Source of the DNA: Gemmatimonadota bacterium
GTDB lineage: Bacteria > Gemmatimonadota > Gemmatimonadetes > Gemmatimonadales > GWC2-71-9
Assembly: GCA_025361465.1 (NCBI GenBank)
Contig: JANYAG010000017.1
Location: forward strand, 1-18,187
Direction: 5' to 3'
Length of the DNA stretch: 18,187 nt
The notes beneath the pieces are model-generated. The model was not told where the DNA came from, ran no database searches, and saw only the letters and a list, made by a program, of their open reading frames with translations. The translations under genes and the position numbers were made by a program. Shown here one piece after another: positions 12,649 to 18,187 of the stretch (position 1 is the stretch's first letter; every line of letters starts with the position of its first letter).

Positions 12649-14571
12649 ATGGCCCTCTCCGCCGATCGCCCCGACGCGCTCTTCCTCGCCCTCCAGGCCG
12701 CGCTGGCCGGACGGTATTCGCTGGAGCGGGAGCTCGGCCGCGGGGGAATGGGCGTGGTCTATCTGGCCCGGGATGTCCGCCTCGACCGGCCGGTGGCGCT
12801 CAAGCTGCTGCCGCCCGATCGGGCCGCGCAGCCGGAAGTGCGCGAGGGGTTCCTCCGCGAAGCCAGGATGGCGGCTCGGCTGGCCCACCCGAACATCGTC
12901 TCGATCCACTCGGTCGACGAGGCCGGCGACTTTGTCTTCTATGCCATGCGCTACGTCGCCGGTGAGAGCCTGGGCGACCGGCTGCGACGCGTCGGGCACC
13001 TCGCCCCGCACGAAGCCGCACGAGTCCTGCGCGACACCGCCTACGCCCTCGCCTACGCCCATGCACAGGGCGTGATCCACCGTGACATCAAGCCCGACAA
13101 CATCCTCCTTGACAGCGATGGTGGCCCGGCGATGGTGACGGACTTCGGCATCGCGCGACTCACCGCCACGCCCGATGCGCGGCAGGATCGCGTGGTGGGC
13201 ACGCCCGAGTACATCTCGCCGGAGCAGGCGGCGGGCGATCTCGTCGACGCCCGCAGCGACATCTACTCGCTCGGCGCGATGGGGTTTCACTGCCTGGCCG
13301 GGCGCCCGCCCTTCACGGGAAGCGTGAGCGAGCTCCTGGCGCAGCACCTGACGCAATCTCCACCGGCCGTGCTTGACCTCGCCCCAGAAACGCCGCCGAT
13401 GCTCGCCGCCGCCATCGACCGCTCGCTGCAGAAGAGTCCCAGCGAGCGATTCGCCTCTGCCGAAGCGATGGCGGAGGCGCTCATCCCCGGCGGGCAACTC
13501 TCGACCGAGTTGCCGGTGCCGGTGCGGATCTGGGTGGAGCGCGGCCGCGAGCTCAAGTCGATCTACACCATCTGGTCGTGCTTCTTCTTCGGCCTCGCCA
13601 CGATGGTGTACGTCGCCGCGACGATGAACACCATGTGGAGCCTCGCGACGGTCGTCTTCGAGCTGCTGCTGATCAAGGCGACGCTGCTCCCCTGGATCGG
13701 GCATGGACTATGGCGGTTGCTGGCAACGCGACGCGCACTCGAGTCCGGTGTGACGCTCGACGACCTTCGGCACGGTCTCGATATCGCGGTGGAGCGGCGG
13801 GAGGAGGAACTCCGCTACGAGAGCGGCCGAGCAGTGCATTTCTTCCCGAAACTGGTGCGATTCGGAACCTACCTGACCTTCGCCGGCGCGCTCGGCTGCC
13901 TGCTCGGCGGCATTTTCATCGGCCACACCGAGGACGCGTCCAGGGTCTTCTTCCAGCTGTTCGGACTCTGCAGCATGGCCACGGTCGGCGGCGCATTGTT
14001 CGGCCTGATCTTCCCTGGTCGCCGGCTCGGCCTGCGCGACGCCGGCGCCCGCCTGCGGCGGAGCGTCTGGGAGAGCCGCTTCGGCGACTTGGTGGCCCGG
14101 CTCGCGACGACCGGGCTGCCGGCCGCGCGCCGCGGGGCCTGGGCGAGTTCCCGGCGTACCGAATCCGCGCTTGGCAGCGCCACCGAAACGCTCTTCGCCG
14201 CACTGCCCGGCTCGGAGCGTCACGCGCTCTCGGATCTGCCGCAGGTCGTTGCGCGCCTCGAGCGGGAGGCGGCCTTGGCGCGCGAGCGGCTCGCAGCCGG
14301 CGTCGAGGGCCCGTGGGCCATTCGCCTGGAGCGGTCGGTCGCCGCGATCGAGACGCTGCGTGTTGGCTTGCTGCGGATGACGGTGGGCCATGTCGCCGCT
14401 TCGTCGCTGACGGCTGACCTCGATGCGGCGCGCGAATTGTCGGAGCGGATCGACTACCTGGTGGCGGGCGCCGACGAAGTGGCCGCGGCACTTGCCGGCG
14501 ACGCCTCGCCGTCCCAGCAGAGCGCCCAGGCGCTGCCCAGCAGGAGCCCGGCCACGACGTCACTGGGATAG
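12649..14571 (+). CDS. membrane-anchored serine/threonine protein kinase (Hanks type)
   Basis: The 640-residue protein has one N-terminal eukaryotic-like kinase domain (about 23-280): glycine loop LGRGGMGVVYLARD (29-42), Lys52 in VALKLL, catalytic HRDIKPDN (144-151, Asp146, Asn151), DFGIAR (165-170) and GTPEYISPEQ (184-193). All key residues are intact, so it should be active in the cytoplasm. Four hydrophobic segments follow (about 305-325, 330-350, 403-425, 433-455), the second pair after a charged loop. The last 180 residues are helical and Arg/Ala/Glu-rich, probably cytoplasmic. There are no PASTA, PEGA, TPR or WD repeats, so the input signal is unknown. ATG 12649 has AGAGG upstream; the in-frame ATG 12628 is the alternative. 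The final 39 codons run antisense through the PAP2 gene. Confidence 0.93.
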   Translation: MALSADRPDALFLALQAALAGRYSLERELGRGGMGVVYLARDVRLDRPVALKLLPPDRAAQPEVREGFLREARMAARLAHPNIVSIHSVDEAGDFVFYAMRYVAGESLGDRLRRVGHLAPHEAARVLRDTAYALAYAHAQGVIHRDIKPDNILLDSDGGPAMVTDFGIARLTATPDARQDRVVGTPEYISPEQAAGDLVDARSDIYSLGAMGFHCLAGRPPFTGSVSELLAQHLTQSPPAVLDLAPETPPMLAAAIDRSLQKSPSERFASAEAMAEALIPGGQLSTELPVPVRIWVERGRELKSIYTIWSCFFFGLATMVYVAATMNTMWSLATVVFELLLIKATLLPWIGHGLWRLLATRRALESGVTLDDLRHGLDIAVERREEELRYESGRAVHFFPKLVRFGTYLTFAGALGCLLGGIFIGHTEDASRVFFQLFGLCSMATVGGALFGLIFPGRRLGLRDAGARLRRSVWESRFGDLVARLATTGLPAARRGAWASSRRTESALGSATETLFAALPGSERHALSDLPQVVARLEREAALARERLAAGVEGPWAIRLERSVAAIETLRVGLLRMTVGHVAASSLTADLDAARELSERIDYLVAGADEVAAALAGDASPSQQSAQALPSRSPATTSLG

Positions 14572-15101
14572 TGGACACCGAGATAGACGCGCGAGATCGC
14601 GATCGCGATCGGCATCACCGCACCAATCCCCAGCAGTACGAGTCGGCCGCCACGCGAGCCGATCGTGCGCGCGAGCAGCACCAGGCCGAAGGTGTAGATG
14701 ATCGGCGCCAGCATCGAATGTCCCGAGGGAAACGATGACCACCCGGCGTCGGACAGGCGCGAGATGATCTGCGGCCGCGGCCGGCCGAAGCTCGCCTTGG
14801 CGATCACGTAGAGCAGCTCGCCGCTCAGCGCCGCGTAGAGGTAGCGCCGCGCCCTGCCCGGCGCCCCCAGCTTCCAGAGCAGCACCACCAACCCCAGCGC
14901 GAGCGGCACTTCCACCGCGCCGCCCCCGAGCGTCGTGAACGCGCGCATCACCCGCGTCACGCCGTCGCTCCGCACAGCGCCGACCGCGCGCAGCATCGCC
15001 TCGTCGCCGGGAAGCGTGATGCCCGCCACCACCAGACCGGCGGTGAGGGCGAAGAGGGCGAGGAGGACGAGTATCAGCGGGTTGAGGCGTGAGCGCGGCA
15101 T
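14454..15101 (-). CDS. PAP2-family membrane phosphatase
   Basis: The 215-residue product is an integral membrane phosphatase of the type-2 phosphatidic acid/undecaprenyl-diphosphate phosphatase superfamily. All three PAP2 motifs are intact: KASFGRPRP (Lys102, Arg109, Pro110), PSGH (125-128, general acid His128) and SRVYLGVHYPSD (Ser170, Arg171, nucleophile His177, Asp181). About five to six hydrophobic helices surround them. Likely substrates are lipid phosphates or undecaprenyl diphosphate; which one cannot be told. The open frame runs on upstream through the 20-bp repeats, but ATG 15101 is chosen because it directly precedes the first helix (residues 8-29) and is closely preceded by TATCTT. 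The last 38 codons, including Asp181, are antisense to the kinase C-terminus. An Ala/Ser-rich tail ends the protein. Confidence 0.92.
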   Translation of the reverse strand: MPRSRLNPLILVLLALFALTAGLVVAGITLPGDEAMLRAVGAVRSDGVTRVMRAFTTLGGGAVEVPLALGLVVLLWKLGAPGRARRYLYAALSGELLYVIAKASFGRPRPQIISRLSDAGWSSFPSGHSMLAPIIYTFGLVLLARTIGSRGGRLVLLGIGAVMPIAIAISRVYLGVHYPSDVVAGLLLGSAWALCWDGEASPASAAATSSAPATR

Positions 15102-15106
15102 TGGGA

Positions 15107-15114
15107 TCAAGATA
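15107..15114 (-). promoter_or_regulatory. candidate promoter element TATCTTGA for the PAP2 gene
   Basis: Read on the minus strand, CCTTATCTTGATCCCA directly precedes ATG 15101. The TATCTT core ends 7 nt before the start codon, as in dacB. No Shine-Dalgarno is present in the gap. A leaderless transcript would fit. The palindromic element and its 20-bp tandem array begin 10 bp further upstream, so the upstream promoter half lies in repeat DNA. Confidence 0.35.
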
Positions 15115-15124
15115 AGGTCCTGAG

Positions 15125-15380
15125 GTCCCTCGCTGCGCTCGGGATGAGGAACATTCCTCGTCCTGAGCGAAGCGAAGGACCTTTGAGCGAAGCGAAGGAC
15201 CTCTGAGCGAAGCGAAGGACCTCTAAGCGCGGCGAAGGACCTGGGAGCGAAGCGAGGGACCTCTGAGCGCGGCGAAGGACCTGGGAGCGAAGCGAGGGAC
15301 CTCTGAGCGCGGCGAGGGACCTGGGAGCGAAGCGAGGGACCTCTGAGCGCGGCGAGGGACCTCTGAGCGCGGCGAGGGGC
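15125..15380. repeat. palindromic element B with eleven 20-bp tandem units
   Basis: Arms 15125-15150 and 15155-15180 pair over 26 nt (22 matches) around a 4-nt loop. The last 20 bases of the right arm, TCCTGAGCGAAGCGAAGGAC, then repeat in exact 20-bp register to 15380: eleven units in all, with variants AAGCGAA/CGGCGAA and GAAGGAC/GAGGGAC. No spacers separate them, so it is not a CRISPR array. The surrounding 460 bp (15102-15561) contain no supported gene. Confidence 0.95.
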
Positions 15381-15419
15381 CTGAAATCCCCCGCAACGCT
15401 CTGGGTGAGGGATTCCGTC

Positions 15420-15472
15420 CTCGTCCTGAGCGCAGCGAAGGACCCCAGATCCTTCGCTTCGCTCAGGACGAG
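15420..15472. repeat. palindromic element C (tail-to-tail hairpin)
   Basis: Arms 15420-15442 and 15450-15472 pair over 23 nt with one mismatch around a 7-nt loop. Unlike elements A, B and D, the two arms meet at their AAGGA ends, so the order is reversed. It lies 90 bp before the GIY-YIG start. Confidence 0.9.
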
Positions 15473-15561
15473 TGGGAGAGGTCTCAGCCACCCGAGCTGA
15501 TCGGGGCCGTCGCGCGTAATGGAGACCTCAGCACTCACGCACGTGCCAGCAATCATGCTGC

Positions 15562-15897
15562 ATGCTGAAGGAAGCCTGGGTCTACCTGATGGCCTCACGA
15601 AGTCGCTGCCTCTACATCGGAGTCACCAGGAACCTGGCCAGACGCTGGCAGCAGCATCGTTGCGGCGAGGGATCCGCCTTCGTGCAGAAGTACCGGATCC
15701 TCCGGCTCGTTCACGTCGAGCGATTCGATCGGCTTGTGGATGCAATCCAGCGAGAAAAGCAGCTGAAAGGATGGCTCCGATCCAGAAAGATCGCCTTGAT
15801 CGAGGCGAACAACCCCGGATGGCTGGATTTGAGCGAGCAGTGGGGTTGGCATGACGTCCCTCGCTCTGCTCGTGATGAGGACGCCTCCTCGTCCTGA
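15562..15897 (+). CDS. GIY-YIG single-domain nuclease-like protein (COG2827/UPF0213 type)
   Basis: The 111-residue protein is a stand-alone GIY-YIG domain. The two-part motif reads VYLM (7-10) and LYIG (17-20), with the usual third residue change from GIY/YIG. Catalytic Arg27 lies in NLARRWQQH, and the metal-binding Glu65 in IQREKQLKGWLRSRK. The ending NNPGWLDLSEQW is typical of this subfamily, whose cellular role is not established; DNA cleavage is expected from the fold. From about residue 98 the reading frame enters palindromic element D and ends at a TGA supplied by the repeat's TCCTGAGCG, so the last 14 residues (VPRSARDEDASSS) are repeat-encoded. No ribosome site is evident before ATG 15562. 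Repeat elements flank the gene on both sides. Confidence 0.88.
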   Translation: MLKEAWVYLMASRSRCLYIGVTRNLARRWQQHRCGEGSAFVQKYRILRLVHVERFDRLVDAIQREKQLKGWLRSRKIALIEANNPGWLDLSEQWGWHDVPRSARDEDASSS

Positions 15898-15991
15898 GCG
15901 AAGCGAAGGACCTATGAGCGAAGCGAAGGACCTATGAGCGAAGCGAAGGACCTATGAGCGAAGCGAAGGACCTATGAGCGAAGCGAGGGAC
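15856..15991. repeat. palindromic element D with five 20-bp tandem units
   Basis: The design matches element B: arms 15856-15881 and 15886-15911 (26 nt each, 20 matches), a 4-nt loop, then tandem copies of the 20-bp right-arm end to 15991. Units two to four are identical; the fifth has GAGGGAC. The left arm and loop are translated as the C-terminus of the GIY-YIG protein. Confidence 0.93.
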
Positions 15992-16009
15992 CTCGGCTTC
16001 TGTTCATTC

Positions 16010-16969
16010 CTATTGCCGCCGCAGTCTCAGCTGAGTGATCCGTTCTACCTCATCGGCATCGCGCGAGACGCCGAGCACGTAGTCTCGCCCAAACTCGAAC
16101 GCGCGAAACCTGGCCGGCAGGGTCGTTGTGGCGAGAAAGCTGCCGTCCGGTGCGAATACGCTCCAACGCGTCGGCTTGAGTGGCACGGGGTTCCAAATCC
16201 CGCTGCCGGTGAAGCCATGTTCGATCAGTCCCGCCGACGGCGCACCCACTTCTCCAGCGAAGGGGGTGACATACACTGAATCCCAGGCCTTTCGGGCAAT
16301 GGCATTGACCGGTGCTGGCGTGACCGTCCTCCGGATCACCAGTGCCAACACGCCATCTGCCCGGTGGCACCGCACTTCGTACGAGGCTCCCCACGCGGTG
16401 CAGATTGAATTCGGCAGGACGGCGTTGTGACGTCGAGGCAGAAAGGCCTCGCGGTACACCCCGTCCTTGGCCAGCATGACCTTGGTCACGATAGGGTGGA
16501 ATTCTCCCTGATCGTTGCGCAGGGCGACCGACCCGTAGAGGGGCAGTTTCATGCCTTCGGGAGTGTGGGGGCCTTCTTCCTGCTGCAGGTAGACCAGCGC
16601 GCCGTTGCCGAGAACTCCTATCACCCCGCTGCGAAGCGCCGCTGCATCGGTTGGAGGGGCGAATTGGCGCACGAACTTGCCCGCACTGGTAAAGAAGCGA
16701 AGCTCATTGGTGCCCATGTTGGCAGCAACGATGGTCCCGTTCGGCAACTGCGCGACCTGCATGATGTTGGTGAACTCGGTCGGCCCCTCCCCAGCGGCGC
16801 CACCGATCTCGACCATGGGTCTTGTGTCGACGCGCCATTCGTGGCTGGGACGATATCCCGCCTGATAAGTGATAATGCGGACGCCGGCGCTGTCGCGAAC
16901 CTGCTGAGCCGCCAGGGACGCAGGAAGAACGGCCAGCAGAAGCACGACTCCAACCGGTGGTAGGCGCAT
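16010..16969 (-). CDS. secreted 6-bladed beta-propeller protein
   Basis: The 319-residue product begins with a clear signal peptide (MRLPP, hydrophobic VGVVLLLAVLPASL, cleavage after LAAQ or nearby). The mature part has propeller-type blade repeats, best seen in GGAAGEGPTEF, QVAQLPNGTIVAANMG and LRFFTSAGKFVRQF, a pattern (GxGxGPxEF … DGxxxVxD … IxxFdxxGxf) known from NHL-like and 6-bladed propellers that are numerous in Gemmatimonadota and Bacteroidota. Two cysteines (CTAW…VRCH) may form a disulfide. No catalytic motif is seen; binding or sensing outside the cytoplasm is likely. ATG 16969 is chosen because of GGAG upstream and the signal peptide; the frame extends 15 codons further. The gene looks less GC-rich than its neighbours and lies inside the repeat-flanked segment, so it may be a later arrival. 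Confidence 0.75.
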   Translation of the reverse strand: MRLPPVGVVLLLAVLPASLAAQQVRDSAGVRIITYQAGYRPSHEWRVDTRPMVEIGGAAGEGPTEFTNIMQVAQLPNGTIVAANMGTNELRFFTSAGKFVRQFAPPTDAAALRSGVIGVLGNGALVYLQQEEGPHTPEGMKLPLYGSVALRNDQGEFHPIVTKVMLAKDGVYREAFLPRRHNAVLPNSICTAWGASYEVRCHRADGVLALVIRRTVTPAPVNAIARKAWDSVYVTPFAGEVGAPSAGLIEHGFTGSGIWNPVPLKPTRWSVFAPDGSFLATTTLPARFRAFEFGRDYVLGVSRDADEVERITQLRLRRQ

Positions 16970-17039
16970 GCTGTGCTCCAGGGTGGCACTGAGCCGGTGT
17001 TCGCTCCGGCCCAAGATTCATCACGTGGACCGGCCAGAG

Positions 17040-17063
17040 GTCCTTCGCTACGCTCAGGACGAG
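17040..17063. repeat. single arm of the palindromic element (E)
   Basis: One 24-nt left-arm copy (GTCCTTCGCTACGCTCAGGA and four more bases) with no partner arm nearby. It ends 3 bp before the threonine aldolase stop codon and may be a decayed element or an end of the repeat-bounded segment. Confidence 0.8.
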
Positions 17064-17066
17064 GGG

Positions 17067-18107
17067 TTATGTGGTGCGCTTCATCTCCGTGGCAATCGCC
17101 GCCACAAACTCATCCACGTCTTCCGGTGCCGTGGCCCAGCTCGTCATCCACCGTGCCTCGCCGGTCGTTTCGTTCCAGATGTAGAAGTGGAACTGCTGCT
17201 GCAGCGCCCGCGCGACCTCGCGCGGCAGCAGGACGAAGACGGCATTGGCGTCGACCGCCTGGGTGATGGTGAGACCCGGAATCGGCCGGATGCCAGCAGC
17301 GAGCCGCCGCGCCATCGCGTTGGCATGCGCGGCATTGGCCAGCCAGAGATCGTGCTCGGCCAGCGCGAGCAGCTGCGCCGAGAGGTAGCGCATTTTGCTC
17401 GCGAGCTGGGTCGATTGCTTGCGCAGGAACTTGAGCTCGGTCGCCAGTGCCGGATCGAAGACGACCACCGCCTCGGCACCCATGCCGCCGTTCTTGGTGG
17501 CGCCGAAGGAGAGGATGTCGACCCCGGCATCGCGCGTGAACGCACGGAACGGCGCTCCGAGCGATGCGGCGGCATTGGCGATCCGGGCGCCATCAAGATG
17601 GACCCGCAATCCCAGCTCGTGCGCACGAACGCAGAGCGCCGTGATCTCGGCAAGAGAGTACGCCGTGCCATACTCGGTGGTCTGCGAAATCGAGAGCACC
17701 TTGGCCTGGACATGGTGCTCGTTGCCGAGCCCCTTCACCGCCCCAGGCAGCTGGTCAGGCGTGACCTTGCCGTCCGGCGAAGGCAGGTCGATCAACTTGC
17801 AGCCGGTCAGAAGTTCCGGTGCGCCACATTCGTCCACCTGGATGTGGGCGTGCTCGGTGCAGACCACGGCGTAGTACGGCCGGGTCACCGCCCGCAGCGC
17901 CACGACGTTGGCGCCGGTGCCATTCCAGACCGGAAAGGCCTCGGTGCCGGAACCGAACTCGGCGCGGAACCAGTCATTGAGCCGGGCGGTCCAGGGATCA
18001 TCACCATAGGAAACGGCCGGACCGCTGTTGGCGGCGTGCAGCGCCTCGAGCACGGCCGGATGCACCGGAGCGGTGTTGTCGCTCGCGAATTCGCGCGGGA
18101 GCCTCAT
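17067..18107 (-). CDS. ltaE: low-specificity L-threonine aldolase
   Basis: This PLP enzyme splits L-threonine or allo-threonine into glycine and acetaldehyde in the cytoplasm. The 346-residue protein has the fold-type I landmarks: ASDNTAPVHP at the N-terminus (8-17), YGDDPWT (34-40), the cofactor-stacking His86 in TEHAH, Asp172 in HLDGARIANA, and the Schiff-base Lys205 in SFGATKNGG. It lies within the aromatic amino acid beta-eliminating lyase/threonine aldolase family; a related specificity cannot be excluded. ATG 18107 overlaps the TGA of the upstream gene (ATGA), and GGGGGA lies just before it, so translation is probably coupled to that gene. The C-terminal stop abuts repeat element E. The ltaE symbol follows family resemblance, not a test of substrate. 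Confidence 0.92.
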   Translation of the reverse strand: MRLPREFASDNTAPVHPAVLEALHAANSGPAVSYGDDPWTARLNDWFRAEFGSGTEAFPVWNGTGANVVALRAVTRPYYAVVCTEHAHIQVDECGAPELLTGCKLIDLPSPDGKVTPDQLPGAVKGLGNEHHVQAKVLSISQTTEYGTAYSLAEITALCVRAHELGLRVHLDGARIANAAASLGAPFRAFTRDAGVDILSFGATKNGGMGAEAVVVFDPALATELKFLRKQSTQLASKMRYLSAQLLALAEHDLWLANAAHANAMARRLAAGIRPIPGLTITQAVDANAVFVLLPREVARALQQQFHFYIWNETTGEARWMTSWATAPEDVDEFVAAIATEMKRTT

Positions 18108-18187
18108 CGTTCCCCCTGCTGCTGTGCGGAGACATTGTCTTCCCAGAGCGCCAGCACGTTGCCGTCGGGGTCGGCCACCAGCGCCAT
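18104..18187 (-). CDS. 3' end of a VOC/glyoxalase-family protein (partial)
   Basis: The last 27 codons before the window edge read MALVADPDGNVLALWED followed by a polar tail and a TGA at 18104-18106. ADPDGNxLALWE is the usual final strand of vicinal-oxygen-chelate (glyoxalase/bleomycin-resistance) proteins, with the last Glu often a metal ligand. The leading Met is probably internal. The TGA overlaps the threonine aldolase ATG, so the two genes form an operon read on the minus strand. Confidence 0.75.
   Translation of the reverse strand: MALVADPDGNVLALWEDNVSAQQQGER

Noticed and set aside
12415..13704. 429-codon open frame on minus across the kinase start
   Set aside because: It spans two real plus-strand genes and the 7-bp array, and its protein is Arg/Gly/His-rich noise.
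15161..15380. Possible CRISPR array
   Set aside because: Units are directly contiguous with a 20-bp period and no unique spacers; no cas gene is present.
15102..15491. N-terminal extension of PAP2 through the repeats (130 residues)
   Set aside because: It is only the translated 20-bp repeat (LRSEVLRFAQRSF pattern); the true start at 15101 has a promoter-like motif and begins the first helix.
15125..15991. Insertion sequence with terminal inverted repeats
   Set aside because: No transposase frame or target duplication is seen; the GIY-YIG protein is not a known transposase, so only a hypothesis is given.
15974..16279. 101-codon plus-strand open frame starting in the repeat
   Set aside because: It begins inside element D and runs antisense to the propeller gene; no motif or ribosome site.

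Overview
The window is 18.2 kb of high-GC bacterial chromosome. Dense strand-coherent gene blocks, a broken gene end resembling the GWxTD family, the protein styles (SBCAD-like acyl-CoA dehydrogenase, PEGA-less Ser/Thr kinase, secreted 6-bladed propeller) and the intergenic repeat TCCTGAGCGAAGCGAAGGAC make Gemmatimonadota or a close relative the best guess. This is inference: no rRNA or other marker is present.

Layout. 1-157: 3' end of an unidentified gene on +. 147-2581 (-): pruA (glutamate-semialdehyde dehydrogenase) followed by a secreted hypothetical protein whose first codons lie in a palindromic repeat. 2735-4102 (+): small lipoprotein, small six-cysteine exported protein and a two-unit YggT membrane protein. 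4274-9770 (+): the metabolic core, cobalamin-dependent methionine synthase metH, then 4 nt later a fused homocysteine methyltransferase/methylene-THF reductase. Together these make methyl-THF and move its methyl group to homocysteine. 9844-12532 (+): acyl-CoA dehydrogenase and a penicillin-binding DD-peptidase (DacB/S13). 12649-14571 (+): membrane-anchored Ser/Thr kinase, overlapping tail-to-tail by 118 bp with a PAP2 phosphatase (14454-15101, -). 15102-17066: repeat-rich accessory segment with a one-domain GIY-YIG nuclease (+) and a secreted propeller (-). 17067-18187 (-): threonine aldolase coupled by an ATGA overlap to the end of a VOC/glyoxalase-type gene.

Most genes are ordinary housekeeping. 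The unexplained structure is intergenic. (1) Palindromic elements built on TCCTGAGCGAAGCGAAGGAC occur five times; two share one design (26-nt arms, 4-nt loop, then 20-bp tandem amplification of the right arm), and three of the five surround the GIY-YIG gene, reading into its C-terminus. (2) Three unrelated repeats, all with a 7-bp period, sit just upstream of genes. (3) A recurring TATCTT-type motif lies so close to several start codons that leaderless or near-leaderless transcripts are possible. (4) The metH leader can fold two mutually exclusive hairpins.

No tRNA, rRNA, CRISPR array, insertion sequence with transposase, or recognisable riboswitch class was seen.
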